Origin: Peribacillus sp. ACCC06369
Lineage (GTDB): Bacteria > Bacillota > Bacilli > Bacillales > DSM-1321
Length of the DNA: 64,000 bases
Reading direction: 5' to 3'
Assembly (NCBI RefSeq): GCF_030348945.1
Contig: NZ_JAUCEN010000001.1
Coordinates: 1-64,000 of the forward strand
Part shown: positions 1 to 11,004 of the stretch, one piece after another
Layout: each line of letters begins with the position of its first letter
Numbering within the stretch: position 1 is the first letter of the stretch
Made by a program: the position numbers and the translations under genes
Notes under the pieces: model-generated
Seen by the model: only the letters and a program-made list of their open reading frames with translations
What the model was told of the DNA's origin: nothing
The model's database searches: none

Positions 1-408
1 CGGTCCTTGATCGCCTTGTGGTCCTTGAGGCCCTTGTGGTCCTTGAGGCCCTTGAGGCCCTTGAGGCCCTTGTGGTCCTTGTGTCCCTTGTGGTCCTTGT
101 GGACCTTGTGTTCCTTGTGGCCCTTGTGGTCCTTGCGTTCCTTTTTTATCATTATCAGATACGTTTACTTCCACATTAACGTTTTGCTCGACCTTTTGTT
201 CTTGTTTAGAATCGCATTTGCATTGACTATGTCCGCAATCCTTACATTTGTTATGATCGCATCTGCATTGACTATGTCCGCAATCCTTACATTTGTTATG
301 ATCGCATCTGCATTGACTATGTCCGCAATCCTTACATTTGTTATGATCGCATTTGCATTTGCTATGTCCACAATCTTTACATTTTTTATCTTTTTTATCC
401 TTACCCAA
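1..408 (-). CDS. collagen-like surface protein, N-terminal part (runs off the window)
   Basis: Read on the minus strand, this encodes a Lys/Cys-rich head with four copies of a CKDCGHSxCxC motif, a linker of the [16 protein letters not shown] type, then Gly-X-Y triplets (GPQ, GTQ, GDQ) that continue past base 1. TTG at 408 is chosen as the start because AAGGAGG lies 7-8 nt upstream. An upstream in-frame ATG at 435 would sit at or before the predicted transcription start. There is no signal peptide and no BclA-type leader. The DNA of the head is almost identical to that of the collagen-like gene at 43740-45929. A role as a spore-surface filament protein is inferred from the family type and the sigma-K-like promoter. 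The C-terminal domain is not visible. Confidence 0.8.
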   Translation of the reverse strand, partial: MGKDKKDKKCKDCGHSKCKCDHNKCKDCGHSQCRCDHNKCKDCGHSQCRCDHNKCKDCGHSQCKCDSKQEQKVEQNVNVEVNVSDNDKKGTQGPQGPQGTQGPQGPQGTQGPQGPQGPQGPQGPQGPQGPQGDQGP

Positions 409-440
409 TTTTGTATCCTCCTTTTCACAAAACATTACTT

Positions 441-475
441 TATCGTATGAATCCTGAATTAATTGGATTGGATAA
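441..475 (-). promoter_or_regulatory. sigma-K-like promoter with conserved upstream box
   Basis: On the minus strand TTATCCAATC (475-466) is followed after 16 nt by CATACGATA (449-441), a perfect match to the sigma-K -10 consensus CATAnnnTA. The predicted transcription start is near 434, upstream of the ribosome binding site of the collagen-like gene. The same arrangement precedes the three other collagen-like genes in the window. Confidence 0.7.
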
Positions 476-1572
476 AACCTGCCTGTTTTTTAAAAAAACC
501 GAACCATTTTAAAATCCCTAAGCATATTCTTATAAGTCTACGTTATCCAGCCTTTGAATAAAGGAAATGAACCAAAGACACGATCGTTGTATGAGGAATA
601 AATAAGTCTCGTTCTTCCTTTAATGAATTTAACCTTACTTTGGAACTTAACAATGTGACTGACTAACACGATTTTCGTCACAACGAGCATATATATGAAA
701 GATAATAGAGGGAAAGTAAAATCAGGAAGAGTACTGGATTAGTAAGGATCAAGAATTGTTATGCTGCTGAACTATGAGGGCCTATGTTAAAGAACCCAGA
801 ATTCATCCATTATATTCGGAGAAAAACGAGTTCAAAAGCTTGATTAACCAAAGAAGTAATTATTGTTACAGATTATGTATGCTTATTGGGAAAGGGAATT
901 CTAAAACTAGCTGTAAAACATTGTAATAGATCCAAAGTATATCGGACGAATGACCCGAGTGGGAAGACAATTGAGTGGAAGTTTTTTTAAAAAAACCATT
1001 TTAAAAATTGAGAGGTATAATAATGATGGTTTTTTTCATAAACACATTTCCATTCCCAATTTGATTCACTAACATACCAAAATACTGCCGTATGTAATTT
1101 CTTCATTTCTAAGAAATGCATTCCTAACCTGCAGCAAAATTCGGTGCGTGGGTGATCCTAGAATGATCATAGATGGAGTCAAATGCTTTCATATGTTTAT
1201 TTACATTTGAATATTAATCAGTCAATTTTTCATATGTAGAAATATTATCTTCTACCTCCTGATGCAAATATGATATGCAGAAACTTAGAACCTCAATATC
1301 CATCCTTTTCATCTATGAATTATAATGCTACTAATTTATGTATGTTTTCAATCTCATTTCGGACAACTTCCCAAAATTTCCTTTATATGTATTTTAATGA
1401 TTAAATCCCTCCAATCTTTAACTTTAGCATTCTTAAAGCAAGGGCTGAATATAATAATTCAATTGCACATTTACAGTATCTAAAAGTTTGCGTATCGCAA
1501 TAATAGTCACCAACCTTATTAATCACACTTCTTGCTGCCCCTTTTATTTTGGGTTAGTAAATCAGATTAAAT
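476..1572. other. intergenic, no gene recognised
   Basis: About 1.1 kb of AT-rich sequence with stops in all frames. I see no RBS-led reading frame, strong hairpin or known family fragment. Confidence 0.5.
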
Positions 1573-1585
1573 AGGAGGTAAATTA

Positions 1586-2644
1586 ATGAATAACCAAAAC
1601 ACTACTAGAGTTCAAGTTAGTCAAGTTAAAAGAGTTATTACAACTTTATTTAATAGTTACGGGATTTCTGAGAAAGATTCAGAGGTAATTACAAACTCTT
1701 TTATTGAAGCGGATTTGTGTGGAGTAAATACTCATGGAGTAACGGTAGTCCCCGCTCATATTGAAAAGTTAAAGGTAGGTGGTTACAATATTAATCCCAA
1801 TATAAGAAAAGTAAGAGAAGGAATCTCATTTGCAGTAGTAGATGGTGATGGCTCATTCGGAGCATTGTCAGCAGAGTATTCTATGAAATTAGCAAAAGAA
1901 GAAGCAAAACAAAAAGGAACATTTAGTGTATTTTCTTATAATAACAATACATTTGGTCCTGCATTTTACTATTCAGCCATGGCTGCAAAAGAAGGTTTGA
2001 TTGGTATAGTAATGTGTAATACTCCTCCAGCTATGGCTCCGTGGAACGGAAATGAAAAGCTTTTAGGTACTAATCCGTTTTCAATTTCAATTCCAGTTAA
2101 AAAAGGGTTTCCAATTACTTTAGATATGGCTACTAGTCAGGTTGCTAAATCAAAAATAAATATCGCATTAAGAGATGGTAAAAAGATACCCATAGGCTGG
2201 GCTACCGATATAAATGGAGATCCAACGACAGACCCTCAAAAGGCCGTTGAAGGTATGGTATTACCTTTAGGTGGTTATAAAGGATATGGTATTTCAATGA
2301 TGGTAGATATTTTATCTGGGGTACTTTCTGGTGCATCATTCTTAAATGATGTTGGATCTTTTTATAGAAATATGGAAAATTGCATGAACGTAGGCTTTAT
2401 GTTTGTTGTAATTGATCCTAAATTAATTATAGGAGAAGTTTTCTATGATTTAATTAAAGATTATTACAATATAATAAAATCAAGTTCTAGTGTAATTAAA
2501 GGGGATGAAATTTTGATTCCAGGTGACAGAAAATCCAATTTTAAAAAACAATTTTCTGATACTGGTATAGAGATAAATAAAGAAACGATAAATAAGTTAA
2601 ATCAATATTTACTTGAAAACAATATAAACATGAAATTAGCTTAG
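1586..2644 (+). CDS. malate/L-lactate dehydrogenase family (Ldh_2) oxidoreductase, catalytic His replaced
   Basis: This 352-residue protein fits the NAD(P)-dependent malate/L-sulfolactate/ureidoglycolate dehydrogenase superfamily, which is unrelated to classical MDH. Family landmarks are the NTHG motif (residues 48-51), GTNPFSI, TLDMAT and GGYKGYGISMMVDILSGV. The ATG follows AGGAGG at 7 nt spacing. Aligned by eye with E. coli AllD, the residue in the position of the catalytic His (H116 of AllD) is Thr122, in the stretch NNNTFGP. The enzyme may therefore be inactive or use different chemistry. It stands alone at the edge of the surface-sugar region and ends just before a hairpin terminator. 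The substrate cannot be deduced. Confidence 0.75.
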   Translation: MNNQNTTRVQVSQVKRVITTLFNSYGISEKDSEVITNSFIEADLCGVNTHGVTVVPAHIEKLKVGGYNINPNIRKVREGISFAVVDGDGSFGALSAEYSMKLAKEEAKQKGTFSVFSYNNNTFGPAFYYSAMAAKEGLIGIVMCNTPPAMAPWNGNEKLLGTNPFSISIPVKKGFPITLDMATSQVAKSKINIALRDGKKIPIGWATDINGDPTTDPQKAVEGMVLPLGGYKGYGISMMVDILSGVLSGASFLNDVGSFYRNMENCMNVGFMFVVIDPKLIIGEVFYDLIKDYYNIIKSSSSVIKGDEILIPGDRKSNFKKQFSDTGIEINKETINKLNQYLLENNINMKLA

Positions 2645-2784
2645 ATTGAAAAGAATAATCTATCATAAGAGGGTAATAAATACTATGACCGGTAAAGGTA
2701 ATGAAAAGTTAAAACAAACCTTCAAACTCTGTAGAGCGCCAACATTTTAACATAAAATACACGCTAAAACATTACATTGAAGTG

Positions 2785-2825
2785 AAAAGACGGTTTTTCC
2801 GACACTAAAACAACTGTCTTTTTGT
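2785..2825 (+). terminator. hairpin terminator
   Basis: AAAAGACGGTT pairs with AACTGTCTTTT (one G-U) and runs into T-rich sequence, 140 nt after the dehydrogenase gene. The rest of the 2645-3405 gap shows no gene. Confidence 0.5.
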
Positions 2826-3405
2826 TGTTCCTATTGAACTTCCTTTCCTAACCTTCCTTTATTTAAATTATTCACTTTTTTATTTAAACTTTTTAATCAG
2901 CTTCCCTTTTTGGTGAAAAAAACTCTATTACTGGCCCCTTTTCTACTTGTCCATGAACAAAAATAAACCGATGTTGACAGGCAGTTCAGAATCCTCCTAA
3001 TCTAAAAGATACAGCCGTTCTTTTTTTCTCTTTAATTTTTTTAAGCAACGATAGCTTCGTCGGGGTATAGTTTTGAAACTTGACTTATAATCCGATATGA
3101 GTTGATCCTGTTTTTTGTTCTCTTTCGTAAACAGCTATGGCATTGTTCTAATGCTGCCTTCTTCCATTGCCTTAACTGATATTGAAAATCGACTACTGTC
3201 CTAATTTATTCGTCTATAAATAGCATATTATATAGGCCTTAGAGTATTAATAAGATTGAAAGAAAAATATATGGTTCGAGATCACTGTAAAGGATGGGGA
3301 AATCATGAAAAATGAACCATTATAACAAACGTTTTCAATTCAAAAGATGATACAACAGTTAATCTAATACTAAAGAACTTTCAACTTATGGAAGGGGCGC
3401 ATCAC

Positions 3406-4134
3406 GTGATAATACATTTGTATGCCTTATGCTGGAACGAAGAAAAAATGCTTCCGTATTTTTTCAAGCATTATGATAACATAGTTGATCAGTATTATAT
3501 TTTTGATAATGACTCAACAGACAATTCCTTATCAATTTTACGGTCACATTCCAAAGTGAATGTAAATAAATTCGAGATACAGGGTTTTTCTGTTGTTCAA
3601 TCAACACTAGATCAATACAATCAATGCTGGAAACATAACAAAGTGAAGGCCGACTGGGTTATCATCTGTAACATAGATGAACATTTTTATCATCCTAATT
3701 TTAGAAAGTACCTGGAAGAATGTACTTCTAATGGTATTACACTCATTGTACCCGAAGGTTATGAAATGGTTTCGGATTTATTCCCCAATAGTAACGAACC
3801 TTTGTATGAAAGTATAAGGTATGGAGTTAAAAAGGAATATCTAGATAAACCCCAAATTTTTAATCCGAGTGAGATTAAAGACATAAATTTTTCTGTTGGT
3901 AGGCATTCTGCTTCTCCTACGGGTAATGTTAAAAAGCCGTCCAATAAAGAAATACTGCTTTTACACTATAAATATATAGGATTTAACTATTTAAACAGAC
4001 GATTGTCTGAACTAAGAACAAGGCTTAGAGTAATGGATCATATTAATAAATGGGGATATCATTATTTATGGGATGAAGAAAAAAAACTTCAGGAATTTGA
4101 AAAGTTGAAAAAAGAATCTGTTAAAGTATTGTAA
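3406..4134 (+). CDS. glycosyltransferase family 2 type protein
   Basis: This 242-residue protein resembles the Glyco_tranf_2_4 group: MIIHLYALCWNEE at the start, then IFDNDSTDNS (nucleotide-sugar binding loop) and NIDEHFYHP (acidic DxD-like motif). GTG at 3406 is preferred to an ATG at 3388 because GGAAGGGG sits 6-7 nt upstream of it and the protein then begins with the sequence usual for the group. It lies 90 bp before the aldolase-like gene in the same direction, so the two may be co-transcribed. A role in surface polysaccharide or glycoprotein synthesis is inferred from context. Confidence 0.75.
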   Translation: MIIHLYALCWNEEKMLPYFFKHYDNIVDQYYIFDNDSTDNSLSILRSHSKVNVNKFEIQGFSVVQSTLDQYNQCWKHNKVKADWVIICNIDEHFYHPNFRKYLEECTSNGITLIVPEGYEMVSDLFPNSNEPLYESIRYGVKKEYLDKPQIFNPSEIKDINFSVGRHSASPTGNVKKPSNKEILLLHYKYIGFNYLNRRLSELRTRLRVMDHINKWGYHYLWDEEKKLQEFEKLKKESVKVL

Positions 4135-4224
4135 AGTAAACCCATGATCCTCTTCATCTACATTGACAAATGCCGACTGGATATATTCATTGAAGAAGTA
4201 ATAGCATGGAAGGTGGATTAACCT

Positions 4225-5037
4225 ATGATTTTATCTTTTATTACCAACGACCCTATTATGGCTACTTATGTACAGGCTGCAGGAATAGATCGGATTATGA
4301 TTGACCTAGAGGTAAAAGATAAAAACATCCGCCAATCTGGTAGAAATCTTTTTTTATCAGATCATTCGATCATTGATATTCCAACAATAAAAAAAAAATT
4401 AAAAAAAAATTCTCTTTTTGTCCGTATAAATCCTATTAACAATAATTCAAAAAAAGAGGTGGATACCGTAATCCGACTGGGAGCGGATATCGTGATGCTC
4501 CCTTTTTTTCATTCCATGGATGAGGTAAAAACTTTTCTAAAACTAACGGATGGGACGGTTAAAAATAGCTTGTTGATTGAAACTAAGGAAGCAGCAGAAC
4601 TTCTTCCTCAAATAGTTGATTTGAAGGGCGTTCATGAAATTCATATAGGATTTAATGATCTTAGCATAAGTTTCGGATACAAGACTATTTTTGAACCTAT
4701 ATTGAATGGCTCATTACAAGAATATGCCACAATTGTTAACAATAAAAAAATTCCATGGGGGTTCGGAGGTATAGCAAAATTATCAGATACAACACTTCCC
4801 GTAAATCCAGAATTAATATTATGTGAACAATTAAGATTAAAATCCTCTGTAGGATGGTTAGGAAGAAGTTTCCGCGATTCATTAGATAGAAAAAATATAA
4901 GCTTGTCCCTTCAGAAAGAGGTTTCAATAATAAGAAATTTCCTCCGTGATTATACTCAAGCTCCAAAAGATTTTTTTGATCTTAAACATATAGAACTTTT
5001 AGAACAGATTCATTTAATGAAAAATCAAATGAAGTAA
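4225..5037 (+). CDS. HpcH/HpaI aldolase/citrate lyase family protein
   Basis: This 270-residue protein has features of the phosphoenolpyruvate/pyruvate superfamily TIM barrel: MIDLEV near residue 25, FVRINP (65-70), LIETKEAAELL with the likely metal-binding Glu119, and IGFNDLS with Asp145. Members bind divalent metal and cleave or form C-C bonds with pyruvate-like substrates. A GGTGG ribosome binding site precedes the ATG. Such genes occur inside polysaccharide clusters, where their substrate is usually unknown. The natural reaction here cannot be told from sequence. Confidence 0.7.
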   Translation: MILSFITNDPIMATYVQAAGIDRIMIDLEVKDKNIRQSGRNLFLSDHSIIDIPTIKKKLKKNSLFVRINPINNNSKKEVDTVIRLGADIVMLPFFHSMDEVKTFLKLTDGTVKNSLLIETKEAAELLPQIVDLKGVHEIHIGFNDLSISFGYKTIFEPILNGSLQEYATIVNNKKIPWGFGGIAKLSDTTLPVNPELILCEQLRLKSSVGWLGRSFRDSLDRKNISLSLQKEVSIIRNFLRDYTQAPKDFFDLKHIELLEQIHLMKNQMK

Positions 5038-7025
5038 TAAATTACAGTACATTCTATATGTACCAATTTATCTATTATAGACTATTCCAACAACTAGGAC
5101 TTCTTCTCCGTAATCTAACATTATATCATGGTTTTCTGGAAGTTCTTACGTATAAGTAATTGTATATCTGGATGGTTGCCCATTTCTGTATCCATATCAT
5201 AAGAAACCTGATTTCCTATGTTGTCAATAAGGTCAATTTACATAAGCTTATTCTTGTTCTCGTTATATGCCAATATTTTCTTGTTCATTTAACCTCCCTC
5301 AATATAGAAAGGGCAAGCTCTCTCGATTTCTCGGGTTTTCTTAGAGTTTCATAGTCATCAGATTACAAGGTTTTTCTTCCAAATTGATTAAACTATCTAA
5401 AAAGGATATAATTGGGGATTTTGAAAAAAGACTTATAATACACTAGCAAACTCCATATAAAAATTGGGTTGAAGTAATGATCGCACTGGTGGATGTCTAC
5501 ATATCTCACGAAGTTCACCCCTCCCATGTCTCACAGAGTCTTCGCTCTCAAATTCCTTCCTCCAACCTTACAATGAGATGGATGTCAGTCACGCTGACCC
5601 ACAGGGTCCATGCCGAGGTTTAGTTGTTACTGACATCCGTGCTTCATATGTCCAATAACTATTGATACCAAACGACTATTCAATCTACACAAGAATTAGG
5701 CGACTGATTCTGTTATTTGGTGTCCTGCATTTGAGGATAGCCTTCAACAGTAAACCAACCAAATGACGGATGGTATTCCCATTCATGGTAGTTTGTCTTT
5801 GCACATTTTGCCATCGATTCATTTCATGTACTCAGACTCGATAATGTATACTGTATCCAAAGCCACAATCCCAACCATACCAATGAGCATGCTGGCTCTC
5901 AACGTGCTCTGCACAATCCCCTTAAGCAAAGCCACATTCAGGTGTTGTTGAAATGCGATTTCTTGACATATCCATCCCCTTTTCAAAAATCCGACACACA
6001 AATTATTGATTCGTGTTGATTCATTTGTAAGTTTTTATAAACTTTAGCTATTCTCTTCATCTGAAAAGGTGAAATATAGACTATTGGAAAATGAAGGGGT
6101 TTATTCTGTAAATTACCATCTTAGTTCAAGGGACCTATAAGAGGAAAATTTGAATAAAACGTTTATCCCAACAATATCCAAAATAATTTGTGTTCCAAGG
6201 TATATTAGCATTCATGAATTCATAAGAATTTGTAATGCTCCTATCCATGTTTGATTAATCAGCTAAATTTACAATAAAGTTACTGCATGAGTGTTTTAAC
6301 TTTCTGTATTCCCCGTCCACTGGCTATCAATAATGAAATTATTTAATGGAGACTGCACAATGCATCCTATTGCACATTGATATTGGTGGGGATTAAGAAA
6401 CCATTCTCTATCACAAAGTTGCACCGAGTTTATTCAGGTGCCATTTTGAATGTTATTTTTGTTACTCGAATAAACCCCATACTTTTGGTCAGTGGATAGG
6501 ATGTAATTTTTAGTAAAAAAAAAATAAATACGCCAGGGTCTTATTCCAAAAGGTTTGGCTCATGGTTTTTGCACCCTGGTTTCTAATACGTGTACTTTAA
6601 TGTCGACCAGTACTATTACCTGATCTTGAAAATTAGAGATAATTGGATTATTTCCTTTATAGGAACATGCAAATATACCCCACCAATAAAATAAGAAATC
6701 TCTACAGTTTGTCACGATAATAAATAAATTTCTTTTATACGGACTCTTTTGGATGACAAGCTTATATAACGGATGGAAGCTGCTCTTTTATACATCCCCC
6801 TTTATTTGATTAGGGTTTGATAATATATATGGAAAACTCCTAAGCAAATTTCACGTTTACTTTCCATATCGCAATTAAGCCTGAAATGTATCCCAAAATA
6901 AGAATGGGATGAATACAATATAACTACAGCTGTGATTATCAATGAATGAATGAATGGGTGAAGCTCAATCCTATTGGTTTAAATATTAATGAAACAAAAG
7001 TGTTCTAATTTAAACATTATTATAG
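5038..7025. other. 2-kb decayed intergenic region
   Basis: No reading frame here has both a ribosome binding site and a recognisable product. The short frames at 5160-5354, 5763-5951 and 5819-6001 (minus) lack support. A compact inverted repeat at 5580-5638 is listed separately. The stretch separates two groups of surface-sugar genes and looks like the remains of lost genes or an insertion. Confidence 0.5.
5580..5638. repeat. 59-bp inverted-repeat element with internal hairpin
   Basis: GGATGTCAGT (5580-5589) and ACTGACATCC (5629-5638) are perfect inverted arms. Between them GACCC-ACA-GGGTC (5596-5608) forms a second hairpin. It could be a structured RNA or the end of a decayed transposon. 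No known RNA family was recognised. Confidence 0.45.
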
Positions 7026-7038
7026 GAGTGACAAAAAT

Positions 7039-8103
7039 TTGAAACTTATAGCCTTTTATTTACCTCAATTCCATGAAACTCCAGAAAATAATCGTTGGTG
7101 GGGAAAAGGATTCACCGAATGGACCAATACCAAAAAAGCAGAACCTCTATTTCCTGGACATTATCAGCCGAAAGAGCCATACCAAGACTATTACTATGAT
7201 TTGAGAGACGAATCTGCAAGGGAATGGCAAGCACAAATTGCAAGAAAATATGGCATCTATGGATTTTGTTATTATCATTACTGGTTTAAAGGAAAAAGAT
7301 TTCTTCATAAACCATTTGATTTAGTTCTTCAAAAAGGGAAGCCCGATTTCCCCTTCTGTCTTTCCTGGGCAAACGATCCGTGGACCAGAACATGGACCGG
7401 TTCAAATCATGAGGTATTGGCAGATCAAGATTACGGAGAAAAAGCAGATTGGAAAGAACATTTCGAATTTCTCCTAACAGCATTTAAAGATAAAAGGTAT
7501 ATCAGAGTAGCAAACAAACCTTTATTTCTGATTTATCGTCCTAGCGATATTCCCAATTGCGAGGAAATGCTGGAGTATTGGCAAAAATTAGCTGTTGAAA
7601 ATGGACTTGATGGAATTTATGTTATCCAAACTTTAAATAGATTTAACAACCCTCAACTTAAAGGTTTCGATGCTCGTCTTGAGTTTGAGCCTGGATACAC
7701 AATGTATTTAACAAATGGTATCCATTGTGGAAGAGCAGTTGATGGTTATAAGCAAAAATTTGATCTAATGGATTACGATAAATACTGGTCCTCTATACTA
7801 GAAAGAATGGCTGACAAGGATAGTCTAAAAACTTATCTAGGAGCCTTCCTCGATTGGGATAACTCCGCCCGGGTTGCAGGAAATGCCCCCCTCATCTTCA
7901 CCGGCGCGACTCCCGAAAAATTTTCCTTTTATCTAACACAACAAATAAAAAGATCTCTTGAAATAAACAGTGACATTTTGTTTATTAATGCCTGGAATGA
8001 ATGGGGCGAAGGAACCTATTTAGAACCGGATAAAAAATATGAGTTCCAATATTTAGAAGCGGTAAAAAAAGCATTAGAAAATAACGGGTTTTGTGAGAGG
8101 TGA
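7039..8103 (+). CDS. WbsX-type glycosyltransferase (glycoside hydrolase family 99-like fold)
   Basis: This 354-residue protein has the WbsX hallmarks from end to end: AFYLPQFHETPENNRWWGKG at the N-terminus, GFTEWTN, YGIYGFCYYHYWF, FPFCLSWAND, and the C-terminal INAWNEWGEGTYLEPD. WbsX proteins are found in O-antigen, capsule and spore-polysaccharide clusters and are taken to transfer or process sugars. TTG at 7039 follows AGGAG. The stop TGA lies inside the ribosome binding site of the following methyltransferase gene, so the two are translationally linked. Catalytic specificity is unknown. Confidence 0.85.
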   Translation: MKLIAFYLPQFHETPENNRWWGKGFTEWTNTKKAEPLFPGHYQPKEPYQDYYYDLRDESAREWQAQIARKYGIYGFCYYHYWFKGKRFLHKPFDLVLQKGKPDFPFCLSWANDPWTRTWTGSNHEVLADQDYGEKADWKEHFEFLLTAFKDKRYIRVANKPLFLIYRPSDIPNCEEMLEYWQKLAVENGLDGIYVIQTLNRFNNPQLKGFDARLEFEPGYTMYLTNGIHCGRAVDGYKQKFDLMDYDKYWSSILERMADKDSLKTYLGAFLDWDNSARVAGNAPLIFTGATPEKFSFYLTQQIKRSLEINSDILFINAWNEWGEGTYLEPDKKYEFQYLEAVKKALENNGFCER

Positions 8104-8109
8104 CCTAAA

Positions 8110-8685
8110 ATTACTCAGTTTCAAATTAGCCAATTGTATAATTTCATTGATTCAGTCAGTGGGTGGTTGACACCTTCAGAGCAAACTGCATTACTACATT
8201 TGCCAGCTCTTGTTGATCATTTAGATGGGGAAATTGTTGAGATCGGTTCCTTTAAAGGGAAAAGTACTGTTGCATTAGGTCTCGGGAGCAAGTCGATAAG
8301 TGAAAGAAAACGAACAATTTTTGCCATTGATCCTTTTATCTCTAATGGAGCTTATGCCGATTATTTTAATGAATTTCAGAATAATATTCTAAATTTCCGT
8401 CTTGCAAACTATGTAACTCCAATAAAAAATTTCAGCCATGATGCTATAAAAGATTGTCCTGAGAGCATATCTGCCCTGTTTGTAGATGGAGACCATAGTT
8501 ATTTAGGCGTAAAAAGAGATATAGAGTTATATGCTCCAAGAGTTGTCCGCGGAGGATTTATAGCGTTTCATGACTACACTGTTTATCCTGATGTTAGAAG
8601 GGCTGTTGATGAACTATGTGAGAGTAAAGAGTATGTACTTGTTTGTGATTACGATAGTTTGCGCCTCATACGTAAATTGAAATAA
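8110..8685 (+). CDS. class I SAM-dependent methyltransferase (Methyltransf_24 type)
   Basis: The SAM-binding motif I is VEIGSFKGKSTVALGLG. Downstream FVDGDHSYLGVKRDI and GGFIAFHDY are typical of the small methyltransferases found with sugar-modifying genes. The start is unusual. The only frame-compatible codon behind a Shine-Dalgarno (AGGTGA, 8099-8104) is ATT at 8110, giving an N-terminus of the TQFQISQLYNFIDSV type. A TTG at 8134 has no such site. It likely methylates a sugar or glycan made by the neighbouring genes. Function is inferred, family is clear. Confidence 0.75.
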   Translation: MTQFQISQLYNFIDSVSGWLTPSEQTALLHLPALVDHLDGEIVEIGSFKGKSTVALGLGSKSISERKRTIFAIDPFISNGAYADYFNEFQNNILNFRLANYVTPIKNFSHDAIKDCPESISALFVDGDHSYLGVKRDIELYAPRVVRGGFIAFHDYTVYPDVRRAVDELCESKEYVLVCDYDSLRLIRKLK

Positions 8686-8768
8686 CAGTAAAAGTTAAAT
8701 CATATTAAGTTACGAAAACCTGATTAAAGGTTAGTCTAAAGAGATCTTAATCGTTTAAGCAGCTATTG

Positions 8769-8804
8769 ATGACTCTGGTATTTTAAACCAGGGTCATTTT
8801 GTTT
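8769..8804 (+). terminator. hairpin terminator
   Basis: TGACTCTGGT and ACCAGGGTCA pair (one G-U), followed by TTTTGTTT. It ends the WbsX-methyltransferase unit. Confidence 0.7.
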
Positions 8805-10990
8805 AGTCTCTAGTTGTCTACTGTTAATTATTTTCTGCTTATTCATTTAACTTTAGCGAAGCAACTGTTATTAACAGAAGCAAAAATAGAACTGAACTAC
8901 CCTGCTATGATCGTGTTCTGTATAGCATTAATCCTTTTATAAATACATACCACAGATAGGACAATCCCCAACAATGCACCACACAAAGTTGGTATCAATT
9001 AGCCGGCATTGGGAAACTACCTAACAGACCTTCCCATTTATACAGAGAATGTATAAGTTCAAAATGTTGTTAGCACTTTTGGGGCAAAAAAAGAATCCCA
9101 AACCATAAGTTAAGAGAGCCATTTAAAACATAAAAAGAACGGTTTGGAGAACTGAGGTGCCCGACGAGCGGCTTTAAGACTGTTTTTTTACGTTCATTCA
9201 TTTTATGTTTATGACCCGTTTTCAAACTTTTGTATTAACATTTTGGAGTTCTTAAAAAGCCCCACGACTAGTCGGGTTGCATTTTCTAATGTAATAAGGA
9301 ACTATTACTATTTTCTCCTGACATGAAGCACAATATTTTGCATATTGGATACACGTTTCCAAAGAATCATCAGGTTCCATTGGCCACCATCGGATTGCTC
9401 GCATAGGTGCTTTAGCAGCTAAGCTTCAACTTCTGAGGGAACACGACCTACAACCACTACTTCTAACTCTTTAAAGTTGGTTTCTATCCCCTTTTGCAGT
9501 GTTTTAAATAATTGACTTTCCCTCTTTTTCAGGACTAGAGTACGGGATAGGAAAGGATAGAAACTTTGGATGAATTTTCATGAAAAATATAAGCAATTCC
9601 ATCCAGAATCATCTACAGGTCTCTCCCCTACACGATTGTCTTTGGGACTTGTAACTAGCAGTGTACCCTGATACTAAATGCCTTTCAGAAGATTTTGTCG
9701 GTGGTATTGTTATATTCTCAGGTAGAGGATGGTAGATTTTAGCCAGCAGTAAAATAAATGTGTGAATGAATATCAGCTGTGTAATTAAAATGTAACCATC
9801 GTTTTTTCTCATAAAAAGGCACTTGGACCAGCGATGGAAACTCCCTCCATTCAGTTCCCAATGAAACGTAAAGACGAGGGTTTTTAGGATCTATATCCAC
9901 CATAATGAAATTAACTTTAGGAATACTCGTTTGTCTGACCAATTTAATAGAAATCGTTAATGCTACTCCATTCGTATCGTCCGGCTTGGAGAGTTTAACA
10001 GAATTCGCAGCTCCCTGATCCATGTAATAAATACTCCATTTGATACATTCTAAAGGGGGTGCCCAACAATTGGAATGCACTGTTTAAGGTTTTCATCCAA
10101 GTCTAATAATTATCCAAAGTGATAAGTATTTGCCGATTTCCTATTAATTCCCATTTTTTAACTGATACAATTCACATTTATAATATTTATATCCTTCTTT
10201 GTTCCAGACATATTTTTTTCAGAGCAATAGCAAATTACATTTCTTGTTGCAAAGCAACATTTGTTTTATGCTTGGGTTTTCCCACATATGTTGTACAGCA
10301 ATGATCCACTAAATTGAATAAACAGCCGGGCTTACGGACTTCTTCCGTATTCAATGATTCTTTGGCAAGATATTTTATATACTATCTGGTACAAATTAAC
10401 CTAAAAATCATCCCCGCTGAGTATATAACACTTCCTGTCTGATTTACTCTAAATCCTCAATGACATCTTATGCTGAAAATCATCTTTCTATTTCAAAGAG
10501 ATAATGAAAACCCAGCCTTGGTACATGTACTTTTGTCCCGATTTCGTGACACTCTAAGTTACTTTAGCTGAATTTACTTATATAGCCAAACGGATGTCGT
10601 TGTTCATCATTTTTTAATAAAGTACTAATAAAATTATCGGATTCCTGCTAATTGCCAATTTATAGCCATAAAATTTATTCAAAAGGAATATGAATGGAAG
10701 GGATACCAAAGAACTTTTGAATTGAAAAAATCTCATCAATCGCGAATCGTATCAATTGGAATATATATAAACGGCTAGACTTACTTTTGATTCAAGATAG
10801 GTTTTTTGTTAGAAAGCCCTGACCTAAATCTGCTTTGCACCAACATCGTCATAACATAATGCAGCTTGTCTACCAACAATCCTCCCTTACAGCAATAAAA
10901 CAGGATATCTGAACCATTTATTTTTGGGTTTTGGATGGATCATCGAATACTTATAAGCCAATATGTGAAAAAGTAATTAAAACTATAGAT
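8805..10990. other. 2.2-kb decayed intergenic region
   Basis: No supported gene. A minus-strand frame at 9739-10080 (113 codons, with stretches such as IPKVNFIMVDIDPKNPRLY) reads like the middle of a real protein but has no ribosome binding site and no recognised family. It may be a remnant of a larger gene whose neighbouring frames are interrupted. The remainder shows nothing. Confidence 0.45.
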
Positions 10991-11004
10991 TAGTTGAAAC
11001 GGAG

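Noticed and set aside
5480..6001. Possible TnpB/IS605 or other transposase remnant
   Set aside because: Structured DNA and a few protein-like stretches are present, but no zinc-ribbon, RuvC or DDE motif could be read, so no element is claimed.
9609..10080. Two overlapping minus-strand frames as genes
   Set aside because: Neither has a ribosome binding site or recognised family. Kept only as a possible remnant in the intergenic entry.
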